This document shows, one piece after another, positions 9,701 to 19,544 of a DNA stretch of 64,000 nucleotides. The notes below the pieces were generated by a model. The model worked only from the letters and a program-made list of their open reading frames with translations. It had not been told where the DNA came from and searched no databases. The stretch covers positions 28,745-92,744 of the forward strand of contig DAOTTL010000198.1 of assembly GCA_034438135.1 (NCBI GenBank), read 5' to 3'. The translations under genes were made by a program, and so were the position numbers. Source of the stretch: Paraktedonobacter sp034438135. Lineage in GTDB: Bacteria > Chloroflexota > Ktedonobacteria > Ktedonobacterales > Ktedonobacteraceae. The number at the start of each line of letters is the position of its first letter. Within the stretch, counting starts at the first letter, position 1.

Positions 9701-12700
9701 CTGTCGCAGCATCGACCTGGAAACGCCCGCAGATGGCAGGTGGGAAGAAACATCTGTCATAGAAGCGCTTGTGGCTGAATGCCTGCTGTCAAGCAACGAG
9801 TCTATTGTCGCTTATCGTGACAATCAGCGGCTAATTCAGCAGTTTGAGGCGGTCCCGTTGCCGCCGGTGGCAGCGGACGAGCTACCGTTTCGCTCACAGG
9901 GCGTCTATCTGATTACCGGTGGACTGGGCAATATCGGACTGGCACTGGCCGAGCATCTCGCGACCACAGTTCAGGCCCGACTGGTCCTGCTCAGTCGCAC
10001 CAGCCTGCCAGAGCGCAGCGACTGGTCAACATGGCTGGCGGACCACGAAGAGCAAGAAAGTACCTGCCAGAAGATTCGTGCCCTCCAGCGCATCGAGGCC
10101 GCAGGTGGCGAGGTCATGCTTCGCGTAGCAGATATCGCCAACGTGGCTGAAATGCAGACAATCGTACAGGAGACACAAACCACCTTCGGCGCACTACACG
10201 GCGTCTTTCATGCAGCAGGCATCACCTCGCCAGATGCCTTCAAAACCGTTCAGGATATCTCGCGAGACAACTGCGAACTACACTTTCAGGCCAAAGTATA
10301 TGGAAGCCTCGCACTGGCAGAGGCCCTGGCAGGCATCGAGTTAGATTTCTGTCTGCTCTTCTCATCCCTCTCAGCCGTACTCGGTGGTCTGGGCTTCTCG
10401 GCATACACAGCAGCTAATCTGTTCATGGACGCACTGGTTGCCAGACAAAACCAGGCAGCCAATCAACGCTGGATCAGCGTCAACTGGGACACCTGGCAGT
10501 TCAAATCAGAGGCCGATGGAGCACCAGGAGCAACTGTACTGAACTTTGCCATGACAGCAACCGAAGGTATAGAGGCACTCAACCGCGTCCTGGCAGGCCA
10601 GCACATCCATCTGATTAACTCCACAGGAGATTTGTCGGCACGCATTCGTCAATGGATCGGCAGAGCATGGCCTGAAGAGAAGAGCGATGACGATGACCAG
10701 CAGACAAGTACTTCATCGGTTCACTCACAGATATCAGCCGAGGAGTACGAGCAGAAGATCAGTGAGATCTGGCAGCATATCCTGGGCATCAAACAGGTTG
10801 GTCTTTACGACAATTTCTTCGATCTGGGTGGCAACTCCCTGGTCGCGCTAGATGTGATCTCTCGTCTGAAAAAAGTCTTTCATCGGCAAATTCCCGTTGT
10901 GGCACTCTTTGAAGCGCCCACGGTCAGCGCGATGGTTAGCTATCTCCAGGCCATGGATGAGACGGTTCCAGTAAAGAAGCAGCAAAGCACATCTGCCCGC
11001 AGACGCCAGCAGATGGAGCAAGGCACTGAACGAGAGGGAATCGCCATCATTGGCATGGCGGGACGTTTCCCTGGAGCCTCGACAATTGAGCAGTTCTGGA
11101 ACAATCTCTGCGCAGGCAAAGAGACGATTACCACCTTTAGCAATGAAGAACTCCTGGCGGCAGGCGTTGATCCAGCAGTGTTGCGCGATCCCACCTATGT
11201 CAAAGCTCGACCAGTTCTGAATCACGTCGATCAGTTCGACGCGAACTTCTTCGGCTACAGTCCACGCGAGGCCGAAATGACCGATCCACAGCACCGACTC
11301 TTCCTGGAATGCGCCTGGGAAGCACTGGAAAGCGCGGGCTACGACTCTCAGACTAATGAGAAAGCTGTTGGAGTCTTCGGGGGTGCCAATTTCAGTACCT
11401 ATCTGCTCTCACTGGTGGCGAACTTTCCTGAGATGCTGCAATCGATGGATGGTTTTCAGCTTAGTATCGGTAACGATAAAGACTCGCTCACAACGACGGT
11501 ATCGTACAAACTCAATCTGCGCGGTCCCAGTTTCGCAGTACAAACCTTCTGCTCAACTTCCCTGGTGGCAACGCACCTGGCCTGTCAAAGTCTGATGCTC
11601 GGAGAATGTGACATGGCTCTGGCCGGAGGCGTTTCCGTACGCGTCCCCAACAGGGTTGGCTATTTTTACCAGGAGGGCGGTCAAGAATCTTCCGATGGTC
11701 ACTGCCGCACATTTGACGAGCAATCGCAGGGAAGTGTTCTCGGTGATGGTGTGGGGATAGTGGTACTCAAACGGCTGTCGGACGCTCTTGAGGATGGCGA
11801 TACCATTCACGCGGTCATCAAGGGTTCGGCTATCAACAATGACGGTGCTCTGAAGGTAAGTTACAGCGCCCCAAGCGTAGCGGGTCAGGCCGAGGTTGTC
11901 AGTCGGGCGTTGGAGAACGCCGGAGTGGACGCGGCCAGCGTTGGCTATATCGAGGCCCATGGGACCGCGACAAAACTGGGCGATCCCATCGAAATAGCCT
12001 CGCTGACAAAGGCCTTTCGTGCTCAAACCGAGCAAACCGGCTATTGCGCGATCGGCTCTGTCAAAACGAATATGGGACACCTGGACCGCGCGGCTGGCAT
12101 CACAGGTTTAATTAAAACCACCCTGGCTCTTAAACATGAGCAAATTCCAGCCAGCCTGCATTATCACGCACCCAATCCTGAGATCGATTTCGCACAAAGT
12201 CCCTTCTATGTCAATACCGAACTCTCTCCCTGGCCACGGCAGGAGAAACCAAGACGAGCAGGCGTCAATTCGCTTGGCATGGGTGGAACCAATGTGCATG
12301 TCGTTATTGAGGAGGCTCCACAGCAAGCTACATTCAGTCCGAGCCTGCCCTGGCAATTGCTGCTGCTCTCAGCCAAAACGGAGACAGCGCTCCAAACCAT
12401 GGCCGATAACCTGCACACGTACCTGCGAGAACACGATGAGGTTACCCTGGCAGATGTAGCGTATACCTTACAGGTCGGGCGCGGCGTCTTTGACTATCGT
12501 CAGGCCCTGGTCTGTCAGGACCGCACAGACGCACTCGAAGCACTGGCAAGAGTGGCAAACGGCGAGCTGGCCGCAACCTATCAAACACGGCGCGATCTGC
12601 CAATCACCCTCAACGTATCGGCACAAGGCGAGGTGAGTGGTGTCCAGTCCAACCAGATAGCACAGACACCTGAGGAGCGCAATGCACTTCTCACAGCCCT

Positions 12701-15700
12701 CGCTCAGTCCTGGTTGAACGGCGAAAAGATCGACTGGATCGGCCATTACGCTGACGAGAAGCGACAGCGCATCCCCCTGCCAACATATCCTTTCGAGCGT
12801 CAGCGTTACTGGTTAGAGCCAGATCGACAGAGACGCACAGCCGTGACCACTCCTGCGGTCCAGGCACCTATTGAGCGCGAAGCAGACCTGGCGAACTGGT
12901 TCTACAAAGCAACATGGACCGCCGAACCTTTCACAGAAACGTCGCCCATCGCGCTGCGCTATCCCTGGCTGATCTTCACCGAGATTGATGGACCCGGCGA
13001 ACAGATGGCCGAACAATTGGAGACGCTGGGTCATCCCGTTACACGCGTCTACGCCGACCAGCAGTTCGCCCATATAGACGAGCACACGTTTCGCATCCGA
13101 CCAGGAGAGAGCGCTGACTACATTCAGCTCTGCTCAACGCTGGCTGAGACTGGCTATCTACCACGGCGGGTTCTCCACAGTTGGAACGTCACCCGGCAAG
13201 CACGTCCAACAAGTTCAGTGGAGTTTGCCGCGAGCCAGGAGACAGGTTTCTACAGTCTGCTCTTCCTGAGTCAGGCACTTGCTCCACATATCTATGCTGA
13301 TCCAATCCAGTTGCTGGTCGTCACCGCCAACGCTCAGGCAGTGCAGGAGCAGCAGCCAATCAGACCAGAGTACGCCCCGCTGGTAGGTGCCTGCAAGGTT
13401 ATTCAGCAGGAACCGCTCAATATCGCCTGCCGAAGCATCGACCTGGATATTTCTCTCAGCGGCGCATGGGAACAGAGTGTGACAGTTGAGCAACTCCTGG
13501 CTGAATGTGCCGGAACGGCAACCGATCTGGTCGTGGCATACCGCGATCACACGCGTCTGGTAGAACGCCATCAGGCCCATGCATTATCACCACTGACCGA
13601 GAATGCGTTGCCATTCCGTCAGAACGGCGTCTATCTGATAACCGGTGGCATGGGCGGCATTGGTCTGGCAATAGCCGAACACCTGGCCCGCACCGTTCAA
13701 GCCAGACTGATCCTGCTCGGTCGCTCGTCATTTCCTGAGCATGAGCACTGGCAGGCATGGCTGGAGCAGCACTCATCAGAAGATGCAACCAGCGAGAAAA
13801 TTCGCAGACTTCAGCAGATTGAGGAAGCTGGCGGACAATTGCTTATCCGTCAGATAGATGTCTCTGATGAACAGGCATTGCAAGTTGTGATACAGGAGGC
13901 TCGCAGAACCTTCGGCGAATTGAACGGTGTCTTTCATGCGGCTGGCATTGTCGATCCGAGTTTCTTCAAATCCATTCTGGATATGACAAGAGCAGACTGC
14001 GAACCACACTTTCAGGGCAAGGTCCACGGCACCTATGCGCTGGCAAACGTGCTGCAAGATACGTCGCTTGACTTCTGTCTGCTCTTCTCTTCGCTTTCAG
14101 CGGTACTCGGTGGCCTGGGTTTTGTCGCCTATACAGCGTCTAATCTGTTCCTGGACGCCTGCACTCACCTGTTCAATCAGACGAGCGCAATCCCCTGGAC
14201 CAGCGTCAACTGGGATACCTGGAAAGTCACGGCCAACTCCCACGGCGCGTTGGGAGGTACCATCGCGGCCTTCGCCATGGAACCATCCGAGGCCATTGAG
14301 GCACTCACTCGCGTCCTGGGTAATGAACAGAGACAACTGGTCAACTCAACCGGCAATCTGCATGCACGCCTGGCACAATGGATGAATTCCGATCTGCTGC
14401 GAGAGAGTAACGCGAGCCTGTTGGAAAGCGGTTCAGCAGTGGACCTCGTTCCATCCAGCGGCAACTATGAGCAGAAAATCAGAGAGATCTGGCAAGACGT
14501 TCTGGGAGTCAGCGAGGTTGGCCTGTATGATAATTTCTTCGATCTGGGCGGTAACTCCTTGATCGCGCTTGAGGTTATCGGGAAGCTCAAAAAAGCCTTT
14601 CGGCAACCGGTTCCCGCCGTCGCTCTCTTTGAAGCTCCGACTATCAGTATGCTGGTTCAATACCTCCAGCCTGCCACCGCACAACCTGCGGCGAGTCAGG
14701 AACCGAATAAACTGGTTGAACGCAGAGAAAAAACCCGCCAGACAGTCGGTACGCAAGGCATCGCGCTGATCGGCATGAGTGGACGCTTTCCTGGTGCACC
14801 AACCATCGAGCAATTCTGGGACAATCTCAGTCAGGGCGTTGAGAGTATCAGCTTCTTTACACCTGAAGAACTGGCGGAGGCAGGCGTACCCTCCGAATTG
14901 ATCCACGCACCTAACTATGTTCCGGCACGTCCCGTACTGCCTGAAGAAATGGTCAAGAGCTTTGATGCGGCATTCTTTGGCTATAGCCCACGCGAGGCCG
15001 AATTGACCGATCCACAGCACCGACTCTTCCTGGAATGTGCCTGGGAAGCGCTTGAAGTGGCAGGATACGACACTCAGACCTATCAGGGATTGGTGGGAGT
15101 CTTTGGCGGTACAAATATCAGTACCTATGTGCTCTCCGCCGAACCTTCCCGGCTGAATGGCATCAATAACTATCAACTGCTGGCAGGCAACGATAAAGAC
15201 TCGCTGACCACCAGCGTCTCCTACAAGCTCAACCTGCGCGGACCTAGCCTGGCAGTTCAGACCTTCTGCTCCACCTCGCTGGTCGCGGTCCACCTGGCCA
15301 GTCAGAGTCTGCGCCAGGGCGAGTGTGACATGGCACTGGCTGGAGGCTCCTCCATCTGCGTCCCGGCTGTCAGCGGTCACCTCTATGAACCCGGCGGCAT
15401 GGAATCGCCCGATGGACACTGTCGCACGTTCGACGCCAAGGCCAGAGGCAGCATGTTCGGAGATGGCGTTGGCGTGGTCGCGCTCAAACGTCTGGATGAC
15501 GCCCTGGAAGATGGCGATTATATCTACGGAGTCATCAAAGGCTCGGCTATCAATAACGATGGCTCGCTCAAAGTCAGCTATGCCGCGCCCAGTGTCGCGG
15601 GACAGGCCGAAGTTGTTCAGACCGCCCTGGCAAACGCGGGCGTCAACGCCGAGAGCATCAGCTACGTCGAGGCACATGGCACTGCAACCGAGCTGGGCGA

Positions 15701-18700
15701 TCCCATCGAAGTGGCCTCGCTCACCAAAGCCTTTCATACCCATACCGAGAAGAACAGCTATTGTGCGATTGGCTCCGTCAAAACAAACGTGGGACACCTG
15801 GATCGAGCTGCGGGCATCTCAGGCCTGATCAAAACAATGCTGGCCCTGCACCACGAGCAGATCCCGGCCAGCCTGCACTATCAGTCACCCAATCCTGAGA
15901 TCGACTTTGAACATAGTCCTTTTTATGTCAACACACAGTTGAGTCCCTGGCCACGCACAGTAAACCCACGCCGGGCAGGTATCAATTCCCTGGGCATGGG
16001 CGGAACGAATGCACACGTAGTCGTAGAAGAGGCTCCGCTACGCGAGCCATCCGGTCCCTCGCGGCCCTGGCAACTCCTGGTCTTCTCAGCACGTACCGAG
16101 AAGGCCCTGGAACAGATTCAGCGACGCTTCACTACGTTCCTGGAACAGCACGAGGATGTCAACCTGGCTGACATCGCGTATACGCTCTCAGCAGGTCGCC
16201 GCCGCTTTGAGTATCGCAGCGTACTTCTGTGCCGAGACCGGGCTGAAGCGCTCAAACAGTTGCAAGAGCCACTTCCCAGTCAGATCGAAAGCCGCATAGA
16301 TCGTCCAGTGTCCTTCCTTCTCTCAGGAGTCGGCGAGCACTACGCTGGTATGGCACACGAGCTTTATCAGCAAGAGGAGCTTTTCAAGCAAATTGTCGAT
16401 GAGAGTTGCGCGGTCCTGAAAGGGCTGCTTGGCAGAGATATCCGCGAGATCCTTTTTACCACAGAACCAATGCTCGAAGAGATCTACAGCAACGGGAATG
16501 GTAATGGCAACGGGAACGGCCATGGTCATCAAGCTCAGAACGGACTCAATCTACGTGCCCTGCTGGGTCGTGAGGATAAAAGCCATTCTAATGGTAATGG
16601 CAACGGGAATGGCAATGGCAACGGGAACGGACACCATGCGAGAAAGCAGGCTGAGGACCTGAAGCAGACTGCCATTGCGCAACCAGCCCTTTTCGTGATC
16701 GAATACGCGCTTGCTCGCCTGCTCATGCAGTGGGGCTTGCAGCCGCAGGCCATGCTCGGCTATAGCCTGGGCGAATATGTCGCGGCCTGTCTGGCGGGTG
16801 TCTTCTCGCTTGAAGACGCGCTGAAGCTGGTCGCACAACGTGCTCTGCTTATCAACGAGCTACCAACGGGGAGCATGCTGGCGGTTTCACTGCCAGAAAA
16901 AAGTATTCAAGCCTATTTGAACGCGGACATCTGTCTCGCAGTGGTCAACAGTCCGAGTGCCTGCGTGCTTTCAGGTGAAACCTCGGCCATTGAGGAGTTG
17001 GGCGCACAACTGACGCTGGACGGAGTTGCCTGGCGACGAGTTGAGACAACGCATGCCTTCCACTCAACGATGCTGGAACCCATCAGTTCGCAGCTAACAG
17101 CACTGGTCCAGACGATCAAGTTGCACGCGCCGCGCATCCCATATATCTCAAATATCACCGGCACCTGGATCACCGCCGAACAGGCAACTGACCCGACGTA
17201 CTGGGCACAACATATGTGCCAGACAGTCCAATTCGCTGAAGGCGTTGCTCATCTGTTGCAAGAAACTGAGTCCACGCTGCTGGAAGTGGGACCGGGACAA
17301 TCACTGGCCTCGTTTGTCAGACAGCATCCGGACTGTAACCGCGAACGCATGTCGCTGATTAACGCGACGCTACCAGCGGTCCAGGAGAAACAGTCCGACT
17401 TACGCTATCTACTCCAGACCCTTGGTCGGCTCTGGCAGTCTGGTGCAGCAGTCGAGTGGTCAGGTTTCTATAGCGGCGAGCGCAGACAGCGTCTCCCGTT
17501 GCCGACTTATCCCTTTGAGCGCCAGAGCTACTGGCTCGAAATGCGCAAAGGACAGGCCGCTTCGCTCACTATGCCCGGCGCTACGACCAAAGAGACCATC
17601 AGCAACCTGCCAAAAGAAGCCCTGGATGATTGGTTCTATCTGCCAGCCTGGAAACAGGTCGCTCCCATTCAGGCTGGCCCAATGGAGGAGGCCACAGACT
17701 GGCTCTTCTTCCTTGATGACTGCGGCGTGGGTGAGCAACTGGCAGAACAGTTGCGTGCCAGCGGTGAGAAGGTCAGCATGGTTCTTCCAGGAGAACATTT
17801 TGAGCGGCTGAGCGATGAACGCTATACCGTACGACCAGCGGAACGCGTAGACTATGACGAACTCTGTCGGGATCTACGCTCACACGGCAAAGCGTTTCAG
17901 CGTATTGTCCATCTATGGAGCGTCTCGGACAAACAGCCAGAGGTAGAGCAGATCCTTCAGGAGAGTTTTTACAGTCTGTTCGTCCTGGCCCAGACACTGG
18001 GCGACATCGGAGGCGAGCAATACAAGATCACGATCATGAGCACAGGCACACAGAATGTCACCGGCAACGAAGAGATATGTCCGGCCAGGGCTACGCTCAT
18101 TGGACCATGCCGTGTTCTGCCTCAAGAGTTTCCCTCAATCCAATGTCGAGCCATTGACATTCTACTGCCACAGACCGGCACCAGGCAGGAAACGCTCTTG
18201 ATCGATCAGTTGCTCAACGAGGCACGAGCAGAGATCACCGAGCCACTGATTGCCTTGCGCGGCAAGCGGCGCTGGGTGCCAACCTTCGAGCCGATGCACC
18301 TGGATGACAGAACAGAAACAGGCATCCAGTTACGTGAGGGTGGTGTCTACCTGATCACTGGCGGTCTGGGTGGCGTCGGACTGGCCATGGCCGAGTTTCT
18401 GGCCCGCGAGGCCCATGCAAAAATCGTGCTGGTCGGACGCACCGCGCTCCCGCCGCGTCAGGCATGGTCCGAACTCCTGAACTCTCAACCTGAGGGAGAG
18501 GTTGAACAGCGGATCAGCAAGGTGCTGGAGATCGAAGCTCTGGGGTCCGAAACACTCATCATCGCGGCAGATGTCACAGACGCGGAGCAAATGCATGTCG
18601 CCATTGCACAAACCGAGAGCAGATTTGGCACCCTGCACGGCATCGTACACGCAGCCGGTCTGCCCGGTCAGGGTCTGACTCAGCTTAAAACCAGGGAACA

Positions 18701-19535
18701 GGCCGCCCAGGTTCTTGCGCCCAAGGTGCAAGGCACGCTGGCTCTGGAAGACGCATTGGCAGGACGGACGCTGGACTTTCTGGTCCTCTGCTCGTCGGTC
18801 GTTTCAACCACCGGCGGTGGTCCTGGTCAGATCGACTATTGCGCGGCCAATACCTTCCTGGATGCCTACGCTCAGAGCCAGAACAACGCAAGCACCCCCG
18901 TCATCTCGATCGATTGGGGCGAATGGCAATGGAATGCCTGGGAGTCCGGGCTGGCTGGCTATGATCCTGAGGTGCAAGCATTCTTGCGCGAACACCGCCA
19001 GGAGTTCGGCATCCCATTCGCAGAGGGTACTGAGGCCTTGCGCCGCGTTCTAGCGGCTCAGCAGTCTCATGTAGTCGTTTCAACTCAGGACTTCCGCGTA
19101 CTCGCGGAACAAAGCAGGCAATTCAGTGCAGCCGCCATTCTGCAACAGAGACGCGAGCTTCACCAGGCCAGTCCTGCTCATCCGCGACCCAATCTTGCCC
19201 GTCCTTACGCGCCCCCTCGCAACGAAATGGAGGAGCAGATCGCAGCCATCTGGGAAGACCTGCTTGGCATCAACCCGGTTGGCATCAATGATAACTTCTT
19301 TGAACTCGGCGGCAATTCGCTCAATGGGATCGACTTGATCGCTCGTCTGCGCAAAACCTTTGGCATGGAAACGCTGGCCTCACACGTCCTGTACGAAGCT
19401 TCCACGGTCGAAGCGATGGCCAGATACATCGACAAAGGCAAAAGCAACACGACTGTCAAGGAACGCCTCGAACGCGGCGAAAAGCGCAGGGACAGTCTGA
19501 AACAGCGTAACCATGGTAACAGGAAAACTAGATAG
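6702..19535 (+). CDS. Type I PKS B: three modules (2, 3, 4), modules 2-3 lacking a working AT
   Basis: 4277 residues, starting 6 bases after PKS A stops. Module 2: KS (Cys181 in QTFCSTS), AT remnant (about 531-760; the GYSLGE loop reads GSGTGM so Gly621 replaces Ser, and the HAFH region is missing), KR (from about 1066, Tyr1235 in AYTAAN), ACP (Ser1379). Module 3: KS (from about 1445, Cys1617), no AT but the post-AT linker LPTYPFERQRYW is kept, KR (from about 2309, YTASN), ACP (Ser2619). Module 4: KS (from about 2686, Cys2856), complete AT (Ser3355 in GYSLGEY, His3451/3454 in HAFH), KR (from about 3880, DYCAAN), ACP (Ser4206). There are no DH, ER or MT domains. Modules 2 and 3 must be charged in trans, plausibly with hydroxymalonyl from the FkbHIJK set downstream; module 4 with malonyl. 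The C-terminal Lys/Arg-rich tail ends RKTR like that of PKS A. Confidence 0.95.
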   Translation: MTNAPNYDTAIALVGMAGRFPGAPDIETFWQNLVAGQKAIRLFTDNELLAAGIAPETLAQPNYVKAGAVIEEGDAFDAPFFKFSPREAEITDPQHRVFLECAWAALEDAGYDPETYPDLIGVFAGSALSAYLLNNLFPNDEMMKLGGGMQAAISNDKDSLASTVSYKLNLRGPAIAVQTFCSTSLVATHLACQSLLNYECDIALAGGVALSSPQVEGYSYEEGGILSPDGECRTFDANGRGSVMGNGVGIVALKRLEEARQDGDQIYAVLLGSSINNDGSVRVSYTAPGLSGQTEVIAQAMSNAQVDAETIGYIEAHGTATMLGDSVEVAAMTRAFARSTEKQQFCAIGSVKPNIGHLDRASGITGLIKTALILKHGQIPPSLNFQQASPDLHLASSPFYVNTKLQTWRSGETPRRAGVSSFGVGGTNAHVVLEETLEMEPSTLARPWQLLLLSARTENALNTATANLAAHLQTHTDLNLADVAYTLQVGRSAFNYRRFVVCQDQGDVLTSLLAADAFQDASAHQVYRDRPVAFLLSGTHGPSVEIAQSLYQEEASFRAIVEHGLALLQEHTDRDIRGLFVNELASMTELDHQLVSFLSEYALASMLIQWGVNPQSLLGSGTGMYIAACVAGILSLEDGLRIIAGRENPELVLHNCALHESTLPLFSHLTGSWMTPEQAIDPHFWLTHLGEDTDATDSIAPFLQETEGVLLAFGGEQASGSLLQELTASAEEHQIQVLTLLSEDKQSGRAALLKTLGQIWLAGITIDWAALNSDERRLRVSLPTYPFERQRYWLDSPAQQRAATLALTRSQSRKNPDSANWFYQENWLATPLPSTSEMTRRQQTWLVFLDTHGPGEAIAQRLEAQNQRVIRVYANDAFAQTSEQYFQIRPGEQADYKQICDTLTQAGWQPERVLHCWSMNGESEPLPTTPTSFRMRQETGFYSLLNLAKALAECMYDEPVQVIALSENAMAITGQERLQPENITLSGVCKTISQEPLNIFCRSIDLETPADGRWEETSVIEALVAECLLSSNESIVAYRDNQRLIQQFEAVPLPPVAADELPFRSQGVYLITGGLGNIGLALAEHLATTVQARLVLLSRTSLPERSDWSTWLADHEEQESTCQKIRALQRIEAAGGEVMLRVADIANVAEMQTIVQETQTTFGALHGVFHAAGITSPDAFKTVQDISRDNCELHFQAKVYGSLALAEALAGIELDFCLLFSSLSAVLGGLGFSAYTAANLFMDALVARQNQAANQRWISVNWDTWQFKSEADGAPGATVLNFAMTATEGIEALNRVLAGQHIHLINSTGDLSARIRQWIGRAWPEEKSDDDDQQTSTSSVHSQISAEEYEQKISEIWQHILGIKQVGLYDNFFDLGGNSLVALDVISRLKKVFHRQIPVVALFEAPTVSAMVSYLQAMDETVPVKKQQSTSARRRQQMEQGTEREGIAIIGMAGRFPGASTIEQFWNNLCAGKETITTFSNEELLAAGVDPAVLRDPTYVKARPVLNHVDQFDANFFGYSPREAEMTDPQHRLFLECAWEALESAGYDSQTNEKAVGVFGGANFSTYLLSLVANFPEMLQSMDGFQLSIGNDKDSLTTTVSYKLNLRGPSFAVQTFCSTSLVATHLACQSLMLGECDMALAGGVSVRVPNRVGYFYQEGGQESSDGHCRTFDEQSQGSVLGDGVGIVVLKRLSDALEDGDTIHAVIKGSAINNDGALKVSYSAPSVAGQAEVVSRALENAGVDAASVGYIEAHGTATKLGDPIEIASLTKAFRAQTEQTGYCAIGSVKTNMGHLDRAAGITGLIKTTLALKHEQIPASLHYHAPNPEIDFAQSPFYVNTELSPWPRQEKPRRAGVNSLGMGGTNVHVVIEEAPQQATFSPSLPWQLLLLSAKTETALQTMADNLHTYLREHDEVTLADVAYTLQVGRGVFDYRQALVCQDRTDALEALARVANGELAATYQTRRDLPITLNVSAQGEVSGVQSNQIAQTPEERNALLTALAQSWLNGEKIDWIGHYADEKRQRIPLPTYPFERQRYWLEPDRQRRTAVTTPAVQAPIEREADLANWFYKATWTAEPFTETSPIALRYPWLIFTEIDGPGEQMAEQLETLGHPVTRVYADQQFAHIDEHTFRIRPGESADYIQLCSTLAETGYLPRRVLHSWNVTRQARPTSSVEFAASQETGFYSLLFLSQALAPHIYADPIQLLVVTANAQAVQEQQPIRPEYAPLVGACKVIQQEPLNIACRSIDLDISLSGAWEQSVTVEQLLAECAGTATDLVVAYRDHTRLVERHQAHALSPLTENALPFRQNGVYLITGGMGGIGLAIAEHLARTVQARLILLGRSSFPEHEHWQAWLEQHSSEDATSEKIRRLQQIEEAGGQLLIRQIDVSDEQALQVVIQEARRTFGELNGVFHAAGIVDPSFFKSILDMTRADCEPHFQGKVHGTYALANVLQDTSLDFCLLFSSLSAVLGGLGFVAYTASNLFLDACTHLFNQTSAIPWTSVNWDTWKVTANSHGALGGTIAAFAMEPSEAIEALTRVLGNEQRQLVNSTGNLHARLAQWMNSDLLRESNASLLESGSAVDLVPSSGNYEQKIREIWQDVLGVSEVGLYDNFFDLGGNSLIALEVIGKLKKAFRQPVPAVALFEAPTISMLVQYLQPATAQPAASQEPNKLVERREKTRQTVGTQGIALIGMSGRFPGAPTIEQFWDNLSQGVESISFFTPEELAEAGVPSELIHAPNYVPARPVLPEEMVKSFDAAFFGYSPREAELTDPQHRLFLECAWEALEVAGYDTQTYQGLVGVFGGTNISTYVLSAEPSRLNGINNYQLLAGNDKDSLTTSVSYKLNLRGPSLAVQTFCSTSLVAVHLASQSLRQGECDMALAGGSSICVPAVSGHLYEPGGMESPDGHCRTFDAKARGSMFGDGVGVVALKRLDDALEDGDYIYGVIKGSAINNDGSLKVSYAAPSVAGQAEVVQTALANAGVNAESISYVEAHGTATELGDPIEVASLTKAFHTHTEKNSYCAIGSVKTNVGHLDRAAGISGLIKTMLALHHEQIPASLHYQSPNPEIDFEHSPFYVNTQLSPWPRTVNPRRAGINSLGMGGTNAHVVVEEAPLREPSGPSRPWQLLVFSARTEKALEQIQRRFTTFLEQHEDVNLADIAYTLSAGRRRFEYRSVLLCRDRAEALKQLQEPLPSQIESRIDRPVSFLLSGVGEHYAGMAHELYQQEELFKQIVDESCAVLKGLLGRDIREILFTTEPMLEEIYSNGNGNGNGNGHGHQAQNGLNLRALLGREDKSHSNGNGNGNGNGNGNGHHARKQAEDLKQTAIAQPALFVIEYALARLLMQWGLQPQAMLGYSLGEYVAACLAGVFSLEDALKLVAQRALLINELPTGSMLAVSLPEKSIQAYLNADICLAVVNSPSACVLSGETSAIEELGAQLTLDGVAWRRVETTHAFHSTMLEPISSQLTALVQTIKLHAPRIPYISNITGTWITAEQATDPTYWAQHMCQTVQFAEGVAHLLQETESTLLEVGPGQSLASFVRQHPDCNRERMSLINATLPAVQEKQSDLRYLLQTLGRLWQSGAAVEWSGFYSGERRQRLPLPTYPFERQSYWLEMRKGQAASLTMPGATTKETISNLPKEALDDWFYLPAWKQVAPIQAGPMEEATDWLFFLDDCGVGEQLAEQLRASGEKVSMVLPGEHFERLSDERYTVRPAERVDYDELCRDLRSHGKAFQRIVHLWSVSDKQPEVEQILQESFYSLFVLAQTLGDIGGEQYKITIMSTGTQNVTGNEEICPARATLIGPCRVLPQEFPSIQCRAIDILLPQTGTRQETLLIDQLLNEARAEITEPLIALRGKRRWVPTFEPMHLDDRTETGIQLREGGVYLITGGLGGVGLAMAEFLAREAHAKIVLVGRTALPPRQAWSELLNSQPEGEVEQRISKVLEIEALGSETLIIAADVTDAEQMHVAIAQTESRFGTLHGIVHAAGLPGQGLTQLKTREQAAQVLAPKVQGTLALEDALAGRTLDFLVLCSSVVSTTGGGPGQIDYCAANTFLDAYAQSQNNASTPVISIDWGEWQWNAWESGLAGYDPEVQAFLREHRQEFGIPFAEGTEALRRVLAAQQSHVVVSTQDFRVLAEQSRQFSAAAILQQRRELHQASPAHPRPNLARPYAPPRNEMEEQIAAIWEDLLGINPVGINDNFFELGGNSLNGIDLIARLRKTFGMETLASHVLYEASTVEAMARYIDKGKSNTTVKERLERGEKRRDSLKQRNHGNRKTR
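8290..8930 (+). other. Vestigial AT domain of module 2
   Basis: This stretch still aligns with an acyltransferase: it starts FLLSGTHGPS where intact copies have FLFPGxGEQY, keeps LSEYALASMLIQWG and ends in SLPTYPFERQRYW. The nucleophile loop reads LLGSGTGMYIAAC, so the catalytic Ser is Gly (codon 8562-8564) and the conserved Glu is Met. After about 20 further residues the sequence jumps to LFSHLTGSWMTPEQA, so the whole subdomain carrying HAFH is absent. It cannot act as a normal AT. Confidence 0.88.
12590..12790 (+). other. AT-less KS-to-KR linker of module 3
   Basis: Between the KS-AT linker (ending near QTRRDLP) and the post-AT linker (TYPFERQRYW) only about 65 residues remain, where an intact module has about 390. 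No GxSxG loop and no HAFH motif are present. The module is therefore a true AT-less module rather than a frameshifted one; the frame is continuous. Confidence 0.85.
16488..16632 (+). repeat. Two Asn-Gly codon repeat tracts inside AT4
   Basis: Two tracts (about 16488-16524 and 16587-16632) of alternating AAY and GGN codons encode five and seven consecutive Asn-Gly pairs followed by His-rich ends, flanking a NLRALLGRED segment. They sit in the AT4 insert at the same place as the shorter tract in AT1. The DNA looks like a hexanucleotide microsatellite, likely to vary in length. Confidence 0.85.
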
Positions 19536-19544
19536 CGAGGACAT

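Noticed and set aside
14433..15797. 454-residue open frame on the - strand
   Set aside because: It lies wholly opposite the KS4 and ACP3 region of PKS B, shows no family motif, and similar antisense frames occur opposite other KS domains because of their codon pattern.
16488..16632. CRISPR-like or frameshift-prone array
   Set aside because: The repeats are short in-frame Asn-Gly codons without spacers; no CRISPR array was seen in the window.
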